Positions 5,747-11,263 of a stretch of 11,263 nt of DNA are shown in pieces; positions within the stretch are counted from its first letter, which is position 1; the number at the start of each line of letters is the position of its first letter. Origin of the DNA: Bacilli bacterium (GTDB lineage: Bacteria; Bacillota_I; Bacilli_A; RF39; UBA660); the NCBI GenBank assembly GCA_016296185.1, contig JAEDJT010000043.1, positions 1 to 11,263 of the forward strand. Direction: 5' to 3'. The position numbers and the translations under genes are program-made. The notes below the pieces were generated by a model. That model ran no database searches, was not told the origin of the DNA, and saw only the letters and a list, made by a program, of their open reading frames with translations.

Positions 5747-7009
5747 CTAATTACTTTCTAAAAATATTTTATATAATTTATAAGTTTCTATTAAGTCTTT
5801 TTTACTTATAACTTCTTGTGGTGAATGCATACTTAATGTTGGAACACCAGCATCTATTACTTCCATACCTCTTGTAGCAAAAAACTTAGCAACTGTTCCT
5901 CCTCCACCCTCTGATACTTTAGTTGTTTCTATTTGATATTCTATATCATTTTTTACACATAATTCTTTTACATAGTTTCTCATTTGAACACTTGCATCAT
6001 TTCCACGTTTTATTCCAGTAAATGGAACTAATGCTACACCTTTACCTACAACTGCTTTAGCACAATCTTCAAAATGGCTATTATAATTACTATCAAATCC
6101 CGCACATACATCAGCACTTAATACCTTAGTATTTCTCATACATTCTCTAGCTATTTGTATATTTCCTTCAGCTAAATCTAAGAATATATCATCTATAAAT
6201 TGACTTTCAGCACCAGTCATTTGTCCACTTCCAGTTTCTTCAAATGAAGTAAATAAAGCAATTTTAGTCATATTACTTTTTTCACCATATAACATAGCTT
6301 CTAATTCAGCAAAAGCACAACTTCTATCGTCATGTCCATATCCCATCATGAAATCTTTATCAAATCCTATATCAAATATTTTACTATTATAAGGTACAAA
6401 ACTTAAATCAGCTAACTCTAAATCTTCTTTTTCAATTCCATATTTATTTTTAAGAAAATCTAAAAACTCATCTGCTTTTTTATTACCAACTCTAACTAAT
6501 AATTTATCATAAGTCATATCTTTAAGTTCTTTCCTTCCGTTTAAATGTGGTAATAAACTAGTTATATTAAAATAAATTTCATCTCTAGCTGTATTTATTT
6601 TAGTTAATTTACCATTAACAAATACTCTTCCTACTAATACTAAAGGTCTATCATACCATAATTGAGGTATAATTCCACCGTATGGCTGAACTTTAAGGAA
6701 TACTCCATCTTCTTTTTCTACAATAGGATTACCAGGTATTACATCTAATCTTGGGCTATCTATATGAGATACAATTAAATTTGCTCCATCAGGTAAATAC
6801 TGTCCTAATTCAACTAAAGCTATCAATTTATCTCTGAATTCAAATAATATTTTATCTCCACATTTATATTTTTTATAAGGAACATAAGGTAAAAATTCTC
6901 CTTCTTCTATTGCTCTTTCTTTTATATATTCTAATGAATCAATTTCATGCAACCCTCTATGACCTATAAAATATTTATATCTTTTTATAAAACTATATTT
7001 ATTTCTCAT
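5747..7009 (-). CDS. M18 family metallo-aminopeptidase (aspartyl aminopeptidase type)
   Basis: A 420-residue, apparently complete M18 enzyme, expected to be a cytoplasmic two-metal aminopeptidase assembling into a large oligomer and releasing N-terminal residues, classically acidic ones. Metal ligands can be read off: H82 in SHIDSPRLDV, D227 in GYGHDDRSCA, E258 next to general-base E257 in SFEETGSG, D300 in LSADVCAGFDSNYN, and H395 in SMHSPQEV. PYGGIIPQLWYDRPL (109-123) and SEGGGGTVAKFF (366-377) also match the family. The usual His before the EE pair is Phe256. Length fits bacterial M18 proteins. SD AAAGGAGAGGATATT precedes the ATG. It is the second gene of the P4 unit, flanked by phage-like hypothetical genes. 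Base composition matches neighbours, so acquisition is not recent. Function of the family is established; role in a phage is inference. Confidence 0.92.
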   Translation of the reverse strand: MRNKYSFIKRYKYFIGHRGLHEIDSLEYIKERAIEEGEFLPYVPYKKYKCGDKILFEFRDKLIALVELGQYLPDGANLIVSHIDSPRLDVIPGNPIVEKEDGVFLKVQPYGGIIPQLWYDRPLVLVGRVFVNGKLTKINTARDEIYFNITSLLPHLNGRKELKDMTYDKLLVRVGNKKADEFLDFLKNKYGIEKEDLELADLSFVPYNSKIFDIGFDKDFMMGYGHDDRSCAFAELEAMLYGEKSNMTKIALFTSFEETGSGQMTGAESQFIDDIFLDLAEGNIQIARECMRNTKVLSADVCAGFDSNYNSHFEDCAKAVVGKGVALVPFTGIKRGNDASVQMRNYVKELCVKNDIEYQIETTKVSEGGGGTVAKFFATRGMEVIDAGVPTLSMHSPQEVISKKDLIETYKLYKIFLESN

Positions 7010-7022
7010 AATATCCTCTCCT

Positions 7023-7451
7023 TTATTTATAATCTTTTAATTTATATTCTCTTAATAAAGTATATCCACCACTAAAACTATATTCTTTTTCTTTGTTATT
7101 TATTTTATATTTTATAGTTATTATATCATCTTTTACTTTTACTTCTGTTAAATGGTCTATCATGCCATAATATTCTATAAAATGCTCATATAAAATTGGT
7201 TTAGCAAATTCTACATCTATATCATGTTCATAATGCAATTCATTCCATTCTCTATCAAATTTTTCTTGTTCCATAAAAGCCTTATATAAATCATGAGTTA
7301 ATTCATATATAGTATTTTTATTCATATCATAAGTGAAATAAACATCTTCTATTCCTATTATATCAAATTCATCTCTTGGTTTTTTATCTATTGTTTTAAT
7401 TGTTACTCCTTTACCATCTTTTGTAAACTCACCTCTTATATAAATATCCAT
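7023..7451 (-). CDS. Hypothetical protein, 142 residues
   Basis: First gene of the P4 unit. The protein starts MDIYIRGEFTKDGKGVTIKTID, with beta-rich ends (VKVKDDIITIKYKINNKEKEYSF near the C-terminus) around a helical acidic middle (FMEQEKFDREWNELHYEHDIDVEF). The ATG at 7451 follows AAAGGGAGTGGTAAT. An upstream in-frame ATG at 7481 lies inside the promoter -10 and upstream of the expected transcript start, so it cannot be used from P4. The predicted leader is only 15 bases. It precedes the M18 aminopeptidase by 13 bases. No family recognised. Confidence 0.75.
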   Translation of the reverse strand: MDIYIRGEFTKDGKGVTIKTIDKKPRDEFDIIGIEDVYFTYDMNKNTIYELTHDLYKAFMEQEKFDREWNELHYEHDIDVEFAKPILYEHFIEYYGMIDHLTEVKVKDDIITIKYKINNKEKEYSFSGGYTLLREYKLKDYK

Positions 7452-7472
7452 ATTACCACTCCCTTTAAATAT

Positions 7473-7501
7473 ATTATACATTACCTTTTATTAAAAGTCA
7501 A
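7473..7501 (-). promoter_or_regulatory. Promoter P4 (TTGACT-N17-TATAAT)
   Basis: The -35 TTGACT is at 7501-7496 and the -10 TATAAT at 7478-7473, with 17-base spacing. Predicted start A7466 places the SD about three bases from the 5' end of the transcript. It drives the unit containing the M18 aminopeptidase and follows directly on the terminator at 7511-7545. Confidence 0.88.
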
Positions 7502-7510
7502 TAATTATTT

Positions 7511-7545
7511 AAAAAATAAGGATAGACTTTATGCCTATCCTTATT
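7511..7545 (-). terminator. Rho-independent terminator after the Sak4-like gene
   Basis: On the minus strand arms 7545-7535 and 7525-7515 pair over 11 bases (core AAGGATAG/CTATCCTT) around a nine-base loop. The 3' arm is followed by U's at 7514-7511. It begins six bases after the stop codon region of the ATPase gene and ends the P5 unit. Confidence 0.88.
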
Positions 7546-7550
7546 AGTTA

Positions 7551-8552
7551 TTATAATCCTAATTCTTCTATTTTATTTTCTAATTCTATTTCTATTATCT
7601 CTAATGCTTCTTTATCTCTTCTATCACAATCTGCTATTAATTTATCTGTTCCTAAATTTCTATCAGTTATCTCTTTTACATAACTCATATTATCAGTTTC
7701 CATAAATTTTGATTTTACCATATTAACTATATTATCCATTATTTCTTCAAAAGTTCTTTCTTTAAATATAGGTTTAGGTATATTAGATGTTTCTTCTCCT
7801 TTAGTTCCACCTATATTAAGTATTGCATCAGATACAACTTTCTTAAATTCATCTGCATCTAGTTTTATTTTAGAAGGTAATCCATTTATTCTACTACCAG
7901 CCATATATGTATCAGTTCCTCTAGTATATATCCATCTTTCTAATTCACCTTCATCATTTCTTTCCATTGAAAAATAAAATATATGGTCACAGAATTTAGC
8001 TACTAAGTTATTAACTCTTCTACTCATTGTTGCTGTTGTATAAGTTACTTGGTCATCATCCATACTTGTTTTAGTAACAGCATGAGATATAAAACATATT
8101 TGATAACCTTCTCTAGCTATTCCTAATATTATATTTTCTAATTCTGTATCAAGTTCTCCATATAACTTACCATAAGGCACTTCTGATAAATCTTTTACAC
8201 CAGCTCTATCGCATACATATTTAACACATAATTTTTCCATTATATCCATTGTATCTATAACTACTGTTGAGAACATTTCTTTAACATTTGTGTCTCTTAG
8301 TTGTTTTAATATTTTAGGGAAATCACTAAATTTAGTTATATCTAATGCCATTGCTCCATCTAAATAGTTATATCCTCTTTCTGTTGCTAATATTAAACAT
8401 TTATCTTTCCACATATTAAATGCAAATGATGTTTTACCTGTTTTTGGTAAACCATAAATCAATAAATTACCTTGTATATCTGTACTTACTTTATGTGGTT
8501 TTAAGTTTAATAAATCAAATCCATTACTACTATTTCCACTTCCAAAAGCCAT
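7551..8552 (-). CDS. Sak4-like RecA-fold recombination ATPase
   Basis: A 333-residue P-loop protein of the phage AAA/RecA-like nucleotide-binding type to which Sak4 single-strand annealing or recombinase proteins belong. The Walker A motif is GLPKTGKTS (34-42) with K40 and T41; Walker B is STVVIDTMD (95-103); ICFISHAV (152-159) resembles the sensor strand; YTRGTDTYMAGSRINGLP (209-226) matches the conserved region ending these domains. The remaining 100 residues are helical and acidic. ATG at 8552 (MAFGSGNSSN) is used because AAAGGAGAGATGTTTAAT precedes it; longer starts fall in the P5 -10. It has its own promoter and terminator and neighbours a nuclease and an SSB-like gene, the usual Sak4 context. 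Such proteins act on cytoplasmic phage DNA during replication and repair. A plain DNA-packaging or replication ATPase is a less likely alternative. Confidence 0.82.
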   Translation of the reverse strand: MAFGSGNSSNGFDLLNLKPHKVSTDIQGNLLIYGLPKTGKTSFAFNMWKDKCLILATERGYNYLDGAMALDITKFSDFPKILKQLRDTNVKEMFSTVVIDTMDIMEKLCVKYVCDRAGVKDLSEVPYGKLYGELDTELENIILGIAREGYQICFISHAVTKTSMDDDQVTYTTATMSRRVNNLVAKFCDHIFYFSMERNDEGELERWIYTRGTDTYMAGSRINGLPSKIKLDADEFKKVVSDAILNIGGTKGEETSNIPKPIFKERTFEEIMDNIVNMVKSKFMETDNMSYVKEITDRNLGTDKLIADCDRRDKEALEIIEIELENKIEELGL

Positions 8553-8585
8553 ATTAAACATCTCTCCTTTTCTTATTTTAACTAT

Positions 8586-8614
8586 ATTATACATCACATC
8601 TTATTAAAAGTCAA
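8586..8614 (-). promoter_or_regulatory. Promoter P5 (TTGACT-N17-TATAAT)
   Basis: The -35 TTGACT is at 8614-8609 and the -10 TATAAT at 8591-8586, with a 17-base spacer. Predicted start A8579, leader of 27 bases to the Sak4-like gene. No terminator lies between the preceding 17-residue gene and this promoter, so the P6 transcript may also run into the ATPase gene. Confidence 0.88.
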
Positions 8615-8628
8615 ATAAATTTTAAATA

Positions 8629-8682
8629 TTATGGAATTAAAACTAGTCCAGTCATAAAAATACAAACTAATATAATTTCCAT
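8629..8682 (-). CDS. 17-residue hydrophobic micropeptide
   Basis: The frame MEIILVCIFMTGLVLIP is preceded by an excellent SD (AAAGGAGATAATAAT) in the gap between the nuclease stop and promoter P5. It is almost entirely hydrophobic after one Glu, long enough for a single short membrane span. The gap has no other explanation for so strong an SD. It could be a phage membrane micropeptide; alternatively it is a degraded remnant. Translation is supported only by SD and position. Confidence 0.5.
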   Translation of the reverse strand: MEIILVCIFMTGLVLIP

Positions 8683-8707
8683 ATTATTATCTCCTTTATA
8701 TTTTAAT

Positions 8708-9175
8708 TTATTCAGCTTTAAACATGATTTCTAATTCTAATAATTTTTTTAATCTAAGTAAATATCCTCTTGCAAAATCTCCCATATCAACTTCGTTTAA
8801 TCTATTTTTATTTTCACTTACATATTCTCTTAATAAATAAGTATTAATATAATATAATTCATCTACTTCACTCAAATAATAAAATATCATATCGGCATTA
8901 CTTTTTGAAAAACATCCTTCTGTATTATAATGTTTATTGCTTATAGTTTCATAAACTATGTTACCACTTATATGTGCTATTGTATCAGTTTTTACCTCTA
9001 TTTTATATATTTCTCCATTCTTAGTAATATAAATAAAATCTACATCTAAATCTTGCCATAATTTATCTTCTGTAACATCTTCAACATGATAAGTTATATC
9101 TAAAGAATTTAAAAAATCTAATGTTTTTTTCTCTCCTATTCTACCAGTTTCAATATCTTTTTTAAAATCTCCCAT
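8708..9175 (-). CDS. PD-(D/E)XK-type nuclease, phage
   Basis: A 155-residue protein with the core of the PD-(D/E)XK nuclease fold: an N-terminal helix with GRIGEKKTLDFLNS (E15 candidate), the acidic strand LWQDLDVDFIYI (39-50, D44/D46), then EIYKIEVKTDT (55-65) with E60 and K62 as the ExK pair, followed by GNIVYETISN and SKSNADMIFYY. This order occurs in small phage nucleases of this fold that may process recombination intermediates or host DNA. ATG at 9175 follows ATAGGAGTAGAGTAT, 13 bases after the second arm of a hairpin. No separate promoter is visible, so it depends on transcription from P6 through that hairpin. It sits between the SSB-like and Sak4-like genes. Fold assignment is good; whether it is exonuclease, endonuclease or resolvase is open. 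Confidence 0.75.
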   Translation of the reverse strand: MGDFKKDIETGRIGEKKTLDFLNSLDITYHVEDVTEDKLWQDLDVDFIYITKNGEIYKIEVKTDTIAHISGNIVYETISNKHYNTEGCFSKSNADMIFYYLSEVDELYYINTYLLREYVSENKNRLNEVDMGDFARGYLLRLKKLLELEIMFKAE

Positions 9176-9198
9176 ATACTCTACTCCTATATCTAATT

Positions 9199-9239
9199 TT
9201 AAGATAGAGATAGGAATTAATCAGCTACCTCTATCTTAA
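9199..9239 (-). promoter_or_regulatory. Long hairpin without U-tract between SSB-like and nuclease genes
   Basis: Minus-strand arms 9239-9225 and 9213-9199 pair over 15 bases with a single G-U pair (TTAAGATAGAG opposite CTCTATCTTAA, then GTAG opposite CTAT), loop of 11. The arm is followed by AATTAGAT instead of U's, so it is not a standard terminator. The nuclease SD is about 10 bases beyond. It may be a leaky attenuator, a processing site or a 3'-end stabiliser. Confidence 0.65.
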
Positions 9240-9247
9240 TTTCATAC

Positions 9248-9302
9248 TTATTAAAATGGTAATTGTCCAAATATAATTTCTTCTATTTTATTAAAATGGT
9301 AA
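9248..9302 (-). repeat. Direct repeat of the SSB tail coding sequence, two copies
   Basis: The 15 bases TTACCATTTTAATAA (minus strand) occur at 9302-9288, encoding the last residues LPF and stop of the SSB-like protein, and again at 9262-9248, 40 bases downstream. The second copy is preceded by GGACAA and would read GQLPF-stop in a +1 frame, matching the first copy's GQSNLPF. It looks like a duplicated gene end. Confidence 0.7.
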
Positions 9303-10310
9303 ATTAGATTGCCCTTTACTACCACTAGATTTTCCAAATCCTCTTTGTGCTGTGAAATCCTTACTTTGGTCTGATTTAAGTTCTTCTAATTTCTTATCAT
9401 ATTCTGCAACACCTTGACTATATAATTCTAAATTAAATGCTGGGTCTTCTTCGTATTCTTCATCATCAAGTGGATAACCACCTATAAGTCTTATTTCTCT
9501 TACTATTTTAGTAGAAGGTTTAAATTCAACTTTTCTACCAAATCCTCTTTTACTAGACGCATCTTCTACTTTTTCTTCTACTGCTACTACTTTATTCATA
9601 GGTATAATTGAACAAGATACTACTACATTTTCATCAAATTCATTTTCAACAAATCTTACTGCATTTTCAAAATCTTCTCCAAAATCTTCTGCTCTCATAA
9701 CCATTTCAAACTTATCTACTGCTACACTTTCTGCTCTATCACCCCATGCATTTCTAAACTCAGGAACAGTTAGTTCAAATTTAATAACCGTTTCATCATT
9801 TTCTTCTATCTCATAAGGTGCTTTACTAACTACTCCTTTTAATTCTCCTTCTAAATAAGGCTCTTTAACATCAGTTTCTTTTGCTCTATTTACAAAATTT
9901 GTGCTTAATCTGAAATTAGATTGTAACATTCCATCTCTCATATAATGATTCATAGATAATTTAATACCTTTATTAGCATATATAAAATCTGTTTCTTCTA
10001 ATGTACTCACTGTTGTTGCTTCATCTTTGACTGGTTTGGCATCTGGGTTAACTCTTTTATTAGTTACTTGACTATCTAAAGATTTATACTCATCTTTGAT
10101 TGTCATTAAAGATTGATATGCTTTACTTGGAGTTCCTGTGCTAGTTAATTCACTTGCAAAAATACTTAAATCTATTCTTTGTGTATCACTTATTTGTAAA
10201 GTTAATGTAGCCATTCCCCAATTCTTTTTAGTATCTTTATTAACACCTAATATTATATTTTTTGCTACTAAGTAGCCACCTGCTTTGATTTGATTTGTGT
10301 TCATAGCCAT
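9291..10310 (-). CDS. Single-stranded DNA-binding-like phage protein with LPF tail
   Basis: A 339-residue protein opening MAMNTNQIKAGGYLVAKNIILG. Beta-rich segments at about 12-50 (YLVAKNIILGVNKD ... GMATLTLQISD) and about 150-280 (GELKGVVSKAPYEIEEND...VIKFELTVPEF) suggest two OB-type domains. RGFG(R/K) occurs twice, at 255-259 and 323-327. The last 17 residues are a Gly/Ser-rich linker ending SNLPF, resembling the C-terminal tip by which SSB proteins contact partners, though without the usual acidic run, which lies further back (DDEEYEED, 282-289). Its place before a nuclease and a Sak4-like ATPase fits an SSB. Starts at ATG 10310 after AAAGGAGAGATGTATA, first gene after P6. No strict family match recalled, so the function rests on tail and context. 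Confidence 0.65.
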   Translation of the reverse strand: MAMNTNQIKAGGYLVAKNIILGVNKDTKKNWGMATLTLQISDTQRIDLSIFASELTSTGTPSKAYQSLMTIKDEYKSLDSQVTNKRVNPDAKPVKDEATTVSTLEETDFIYANKGIKLSMNHYMRDGMLQSNFRLSTNFVNRAKETDVKEPYLEGELKGVVSKAPYEIEENDETVIKFELTVPEFRNAWGDRAESVAVDKFEMVMRAEDFGEDFENAVRFVENEFDENVVVSCSIIPMNKVVAVEEKVEDASSKRGFGRKVEFKPSTKIVREIRLIGGYPLDDEEYEEDPAFNLELYSQGVAEYDKKLEELKSDQSKDFTAQRGFGKSSGSKGQSNLPF

Positions 10311-10360
10311 TATACATCTCTCCTTTTATCTATATATTTTTTATTTATCATTTTGATTAT

Positions 10361-10389
10361 ATTATACATTTATTTTTATTAAAAGTAAA
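10361..10389 (-). promoter_or_regulatory. Promoter P6 (TTTACT-N17-TATAAT), variant -35
   Basis: The -10 TATAAT is at 10366-10361. The -35 is TTTACT at 10389-10384, one base off the TTGACT seen at the other five. Spacer is 17 bases, beginning TTTAATAA. Predicted start A10354 gives a 44-base leader, the longest of the set, to the SSB-like gene. Lies five bases after the stop of the 78-residue gene, with no terminator. Confidence 0.83.
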
Positions 10390-10394
10390 GCATA

Positions 10395-10631
10395 TTAAAA
10401 AAATGTTAAACTACGGAAATATTCATCTACAAAATCATTATCTACATATTCTATAACTTTATTAGTATCTGTAACATATGTATGTATTTTCATTTTATTT
10501 TTTCCTTCTTCATCTTTTTCTAATGTAACTATATAACTACTTTTACCTTTAAATCCTATTGCTAAAGCATTTTTAGTTCTTATTGGTTCTAGCTTTCCAT
10601 CATATATTCTTATAGCTCTTGGTTCTTTCAT
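10395..10631 (-). CDS. Hypothetical protein, 78 residues
   Basis: A small, probably beta-rich protein: MKEPRAIRIYDGKLEPIRTKNALAIG, then KSSYIVTLEKDEEGKNKMKIHTYVTD and a hydrophobic end (DEYFRSLTFF). No motif recognised. The start overlaps the TAA of the preceding gene by one base (TAATG) and uses the SD AAGGAGAAGATGAATA formed by that gene's last codons. Co-transcribed with the two genes before it from a promoter beyond the right edge. Confidence 0.75.
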   Translation of the reverse strand: MKEPRAIRIYDGKLEPIRTKNALAIGFKGKSSYIVTLEKDEEGKNKMKIHTYVTDTNKVIEYVDNDFVDEYFRSLTFF

Positions 10632-10891
10632 TATTCATCTTCTCCTTCTAAATATATATTTTCTATTCTTGCTCTTTCTTCTAATGTATCTATGTAAAGT
10701 TTCATGTATACTAATTGAGTGTGTAATAAATCATAACTACAATTAGGTATAAATTCTAACGTTCCTTCTTTATATTTTTTCAACATATTTTGCAAACCAT
10801 TATATCTAATTTTTAATTGATAATACTCAGCTTTAAACCTATCTTTAAAATCACTGCTATTCATTAAATCTATAGTATCTTGTAATTTCAT
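10631..10891 (-). CDS. crAss001_48-related small helical phage protein, 86 residues
   Basis: Sequence MKLQDTIDLMNSSDFKDRFKAEYYQLKIRYNGLQNMLKKY followed by TLEFIPNCSYDLLHTQLVYMKLYIDTLEERARIENIYLEG is the pattern of the small all-helical proteins annotated as crAss001_48-related in many gut and Bacillota phages: F..R...EY.QL..R...L, then a proline-cysteine turn (P49-C51), then LL..Q...M..Y...LE.RA.IE.I.L. Function is unknown for the family. Start overlaps the previous stop by one base (TAATG), with SD from the previous gene's EGEDE codons. It ends in the same EGEDE tail, which supplies the SD of the next gene. Confidence 0.75.
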   Translation of the reverse strand: MKLQDTIDLMNSSDFKDRFKAEYYQLKIRYNGLQNMLKKYKEGTLEFIPNCSYDLLHTQLVYMKLYIDTLEERARIENIYLEGEDE

Positions 10892-11259
10892 TATTCATCT
10901 TCTCCTTCAATATACATATTTTCTTCTTCTTTAACTATTTCTAAAATTTCATCTTCTAGGTTATTCATTGATTTATTTAAAACATCATAAATAAGATGTC
11001 TTACTCTTCTACTGCTTATTGGTTTATTTAATATTCTAATAGTCATATAATTACTTGCTACACCTAATCTATCTTTATAGAAAATTATTTCACAATCACT
11101 ATGACTTATTATACAATAACCTTTTAGCATTCTTCCTTCATATTCTTGATAATCATATCTAAATCCTAATTTTAATAATTCATTATCTAAATCTCTTGAT
11201 AATATATAATAATCTTCTGTATTAAAAATATCACTAAATCTTTTTTGTTCTTCTATCAT
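10891..11259 (-). CDS. Hypothetical protein, 122 residues
   Basis: The protein starts MIEEQKRFSDIFNTEDYYILSRDLDNELLKLGF, continues with a beta-rich middle (MLKGYCIISHSDCEIIFYKDRLGVASNYMTIRIL) and ends in a helix plus acidic tail EEENMYIEGEDE. No recognised motif. An in-frame TAA immediately precedes the ATG, so the gene is complete if this ATG is used, but the window ends four bases upstream and no SD can be seen; an internal start is not excluded. Tail codons form the SD of the crAss001_48-related gene. Confidence 0.7.
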   Translation of the reverse strand: MIEEQKRFSDIFNTEDYYILSRDLDNELLKLGFRYDYQEYEGRMLKGYCIISHSDCEIIFYKDRLGVASNYMTIRILNKPISSRRVRHLIYDVLNKSMNNLEDEILEIVKEEENMYIEGEDE

Positions 11260-11263
11260 TTAT

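Noticed and set aside
7452..7481. Upstream ATG extending the 142-residue gene by 10 codons
   Set aside because: The ATG-TAT-AAT is the promoter -10 and precedes the transcript start; the SD is at the later ATG.
8553..8597. Upstream ATGs extending the Sak4-like protein by 15 residues
   Set aside because: They fall in promoter P5 or too close to the SD; MAFGSGN has correct SD spacing.
9199..9239. Calling the hairpin a Rho-independent terminator
   Set aside because: No U-tract follows the stem and the nuclease gene downstream has no other promoter.
9248..9330. Programmed +1 frameshift in the SSB-like gene
   Set aside because: The frame stays open to a second LPF-stop, but no slippery codon pair, rare stop or stimulator is evident; duplication is simpler.
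1..11263. tRNA genes, CRISPR arrays, insertion sequences, att sites
   Set aside because: No cloverleaf, regular repeat-spacer pattern, transposase, terminal inverted repeats or integrase found; the repeated AT-rich segments are the promoters.

Overview
The window looks like part of the early or replication region of a tailed-phage genome (or a prophage of one) infecting a low-GC, Bacillota-like host. The DNA is very AT-rich. Every gene I can support is on the minus strand and genes are packed almost end to end. Most starts have strong purine-rich Shine-Dalgarno (SD) sites, often lying inside the stop region of the gene before. TAA, TAG and TGA all act as stops, so the code is standard. The phage assignment rests on a Sak4-like recombinase ATPase, a long single-strand-binding-like protein with an LPF tail, a PD-(D/E)XK nuclease, a 5'(3')-deoxyribonucleotidase, a crAss001_48-related protein and an HNH/AP2-like protein. 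No structural, integrase or ribosomal genes are visible. The host group is inferred from promoter and SD style only.

Transcription runs from high to low coordinates. Six near-identical promoters read TTGACT-N17-TATAAT with a partly conserved spacer and a fixed AAA where the transcript should begin: P6 at 10361-10389, P5 at 8586-8614, P4 at 7473-7501, P3 at 4689-4717, P2 at 2872-2900 and P1 at 25-53. They divide the window into units. (a) 10395-11259: three small phage proteins, promoter upstream of the window. (b) P6: SSB-like protein, a hairpin, PD-(D/E)XK nuclease, a 17-residue membrane peptide. (c) P5: Sak4-like ATPase, then a terminator at 7511-7545. (d) P4: unknown protein, M18 aminopeptidase, two unknown proteins, a 49-residue membrane protein. 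(e) P3: two small cysteine-rich proteins, a GH13 alpha-amylase-type enzyme, a 91-residue membrane protein, terminator 2915-2940. (f) P2: zinc-ribbon-like protein, two unknown proteins, a 60-residue membrane protein, the HNH/AP2-like protein, the deoxyribonucleotidase, a 40-residue protein, and a terminator palindrome at 65-90. P1 fires out of the left edge.

The most surprising content is two metabolic enzymes embedded in phage transcription units: a GH13 glucan-hydrolase-type enzyme reduced to the catalytic barrel and an apparently intact M18 metallo-aminopeptidase. Neither has a signal peptide, so both should act in the host cytoplasm. My inference is that the phage mobilises host stores (glycogen-like glucan, peptides) and nucleotides (deoxyribonucleotidase) while its recombination module (SSB, nuclease, Sak4) handles DNA. 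Several genes are shorter than the longest open frame suggests, because the promoter -10 (ATGTATAAT on the sense strand) mimics a start codon. Start choices are explained in each entry. No intergenic stretch exceeds about 120 bases. I found no tRNA, rRNA, CRISPR array or insertion sequence.
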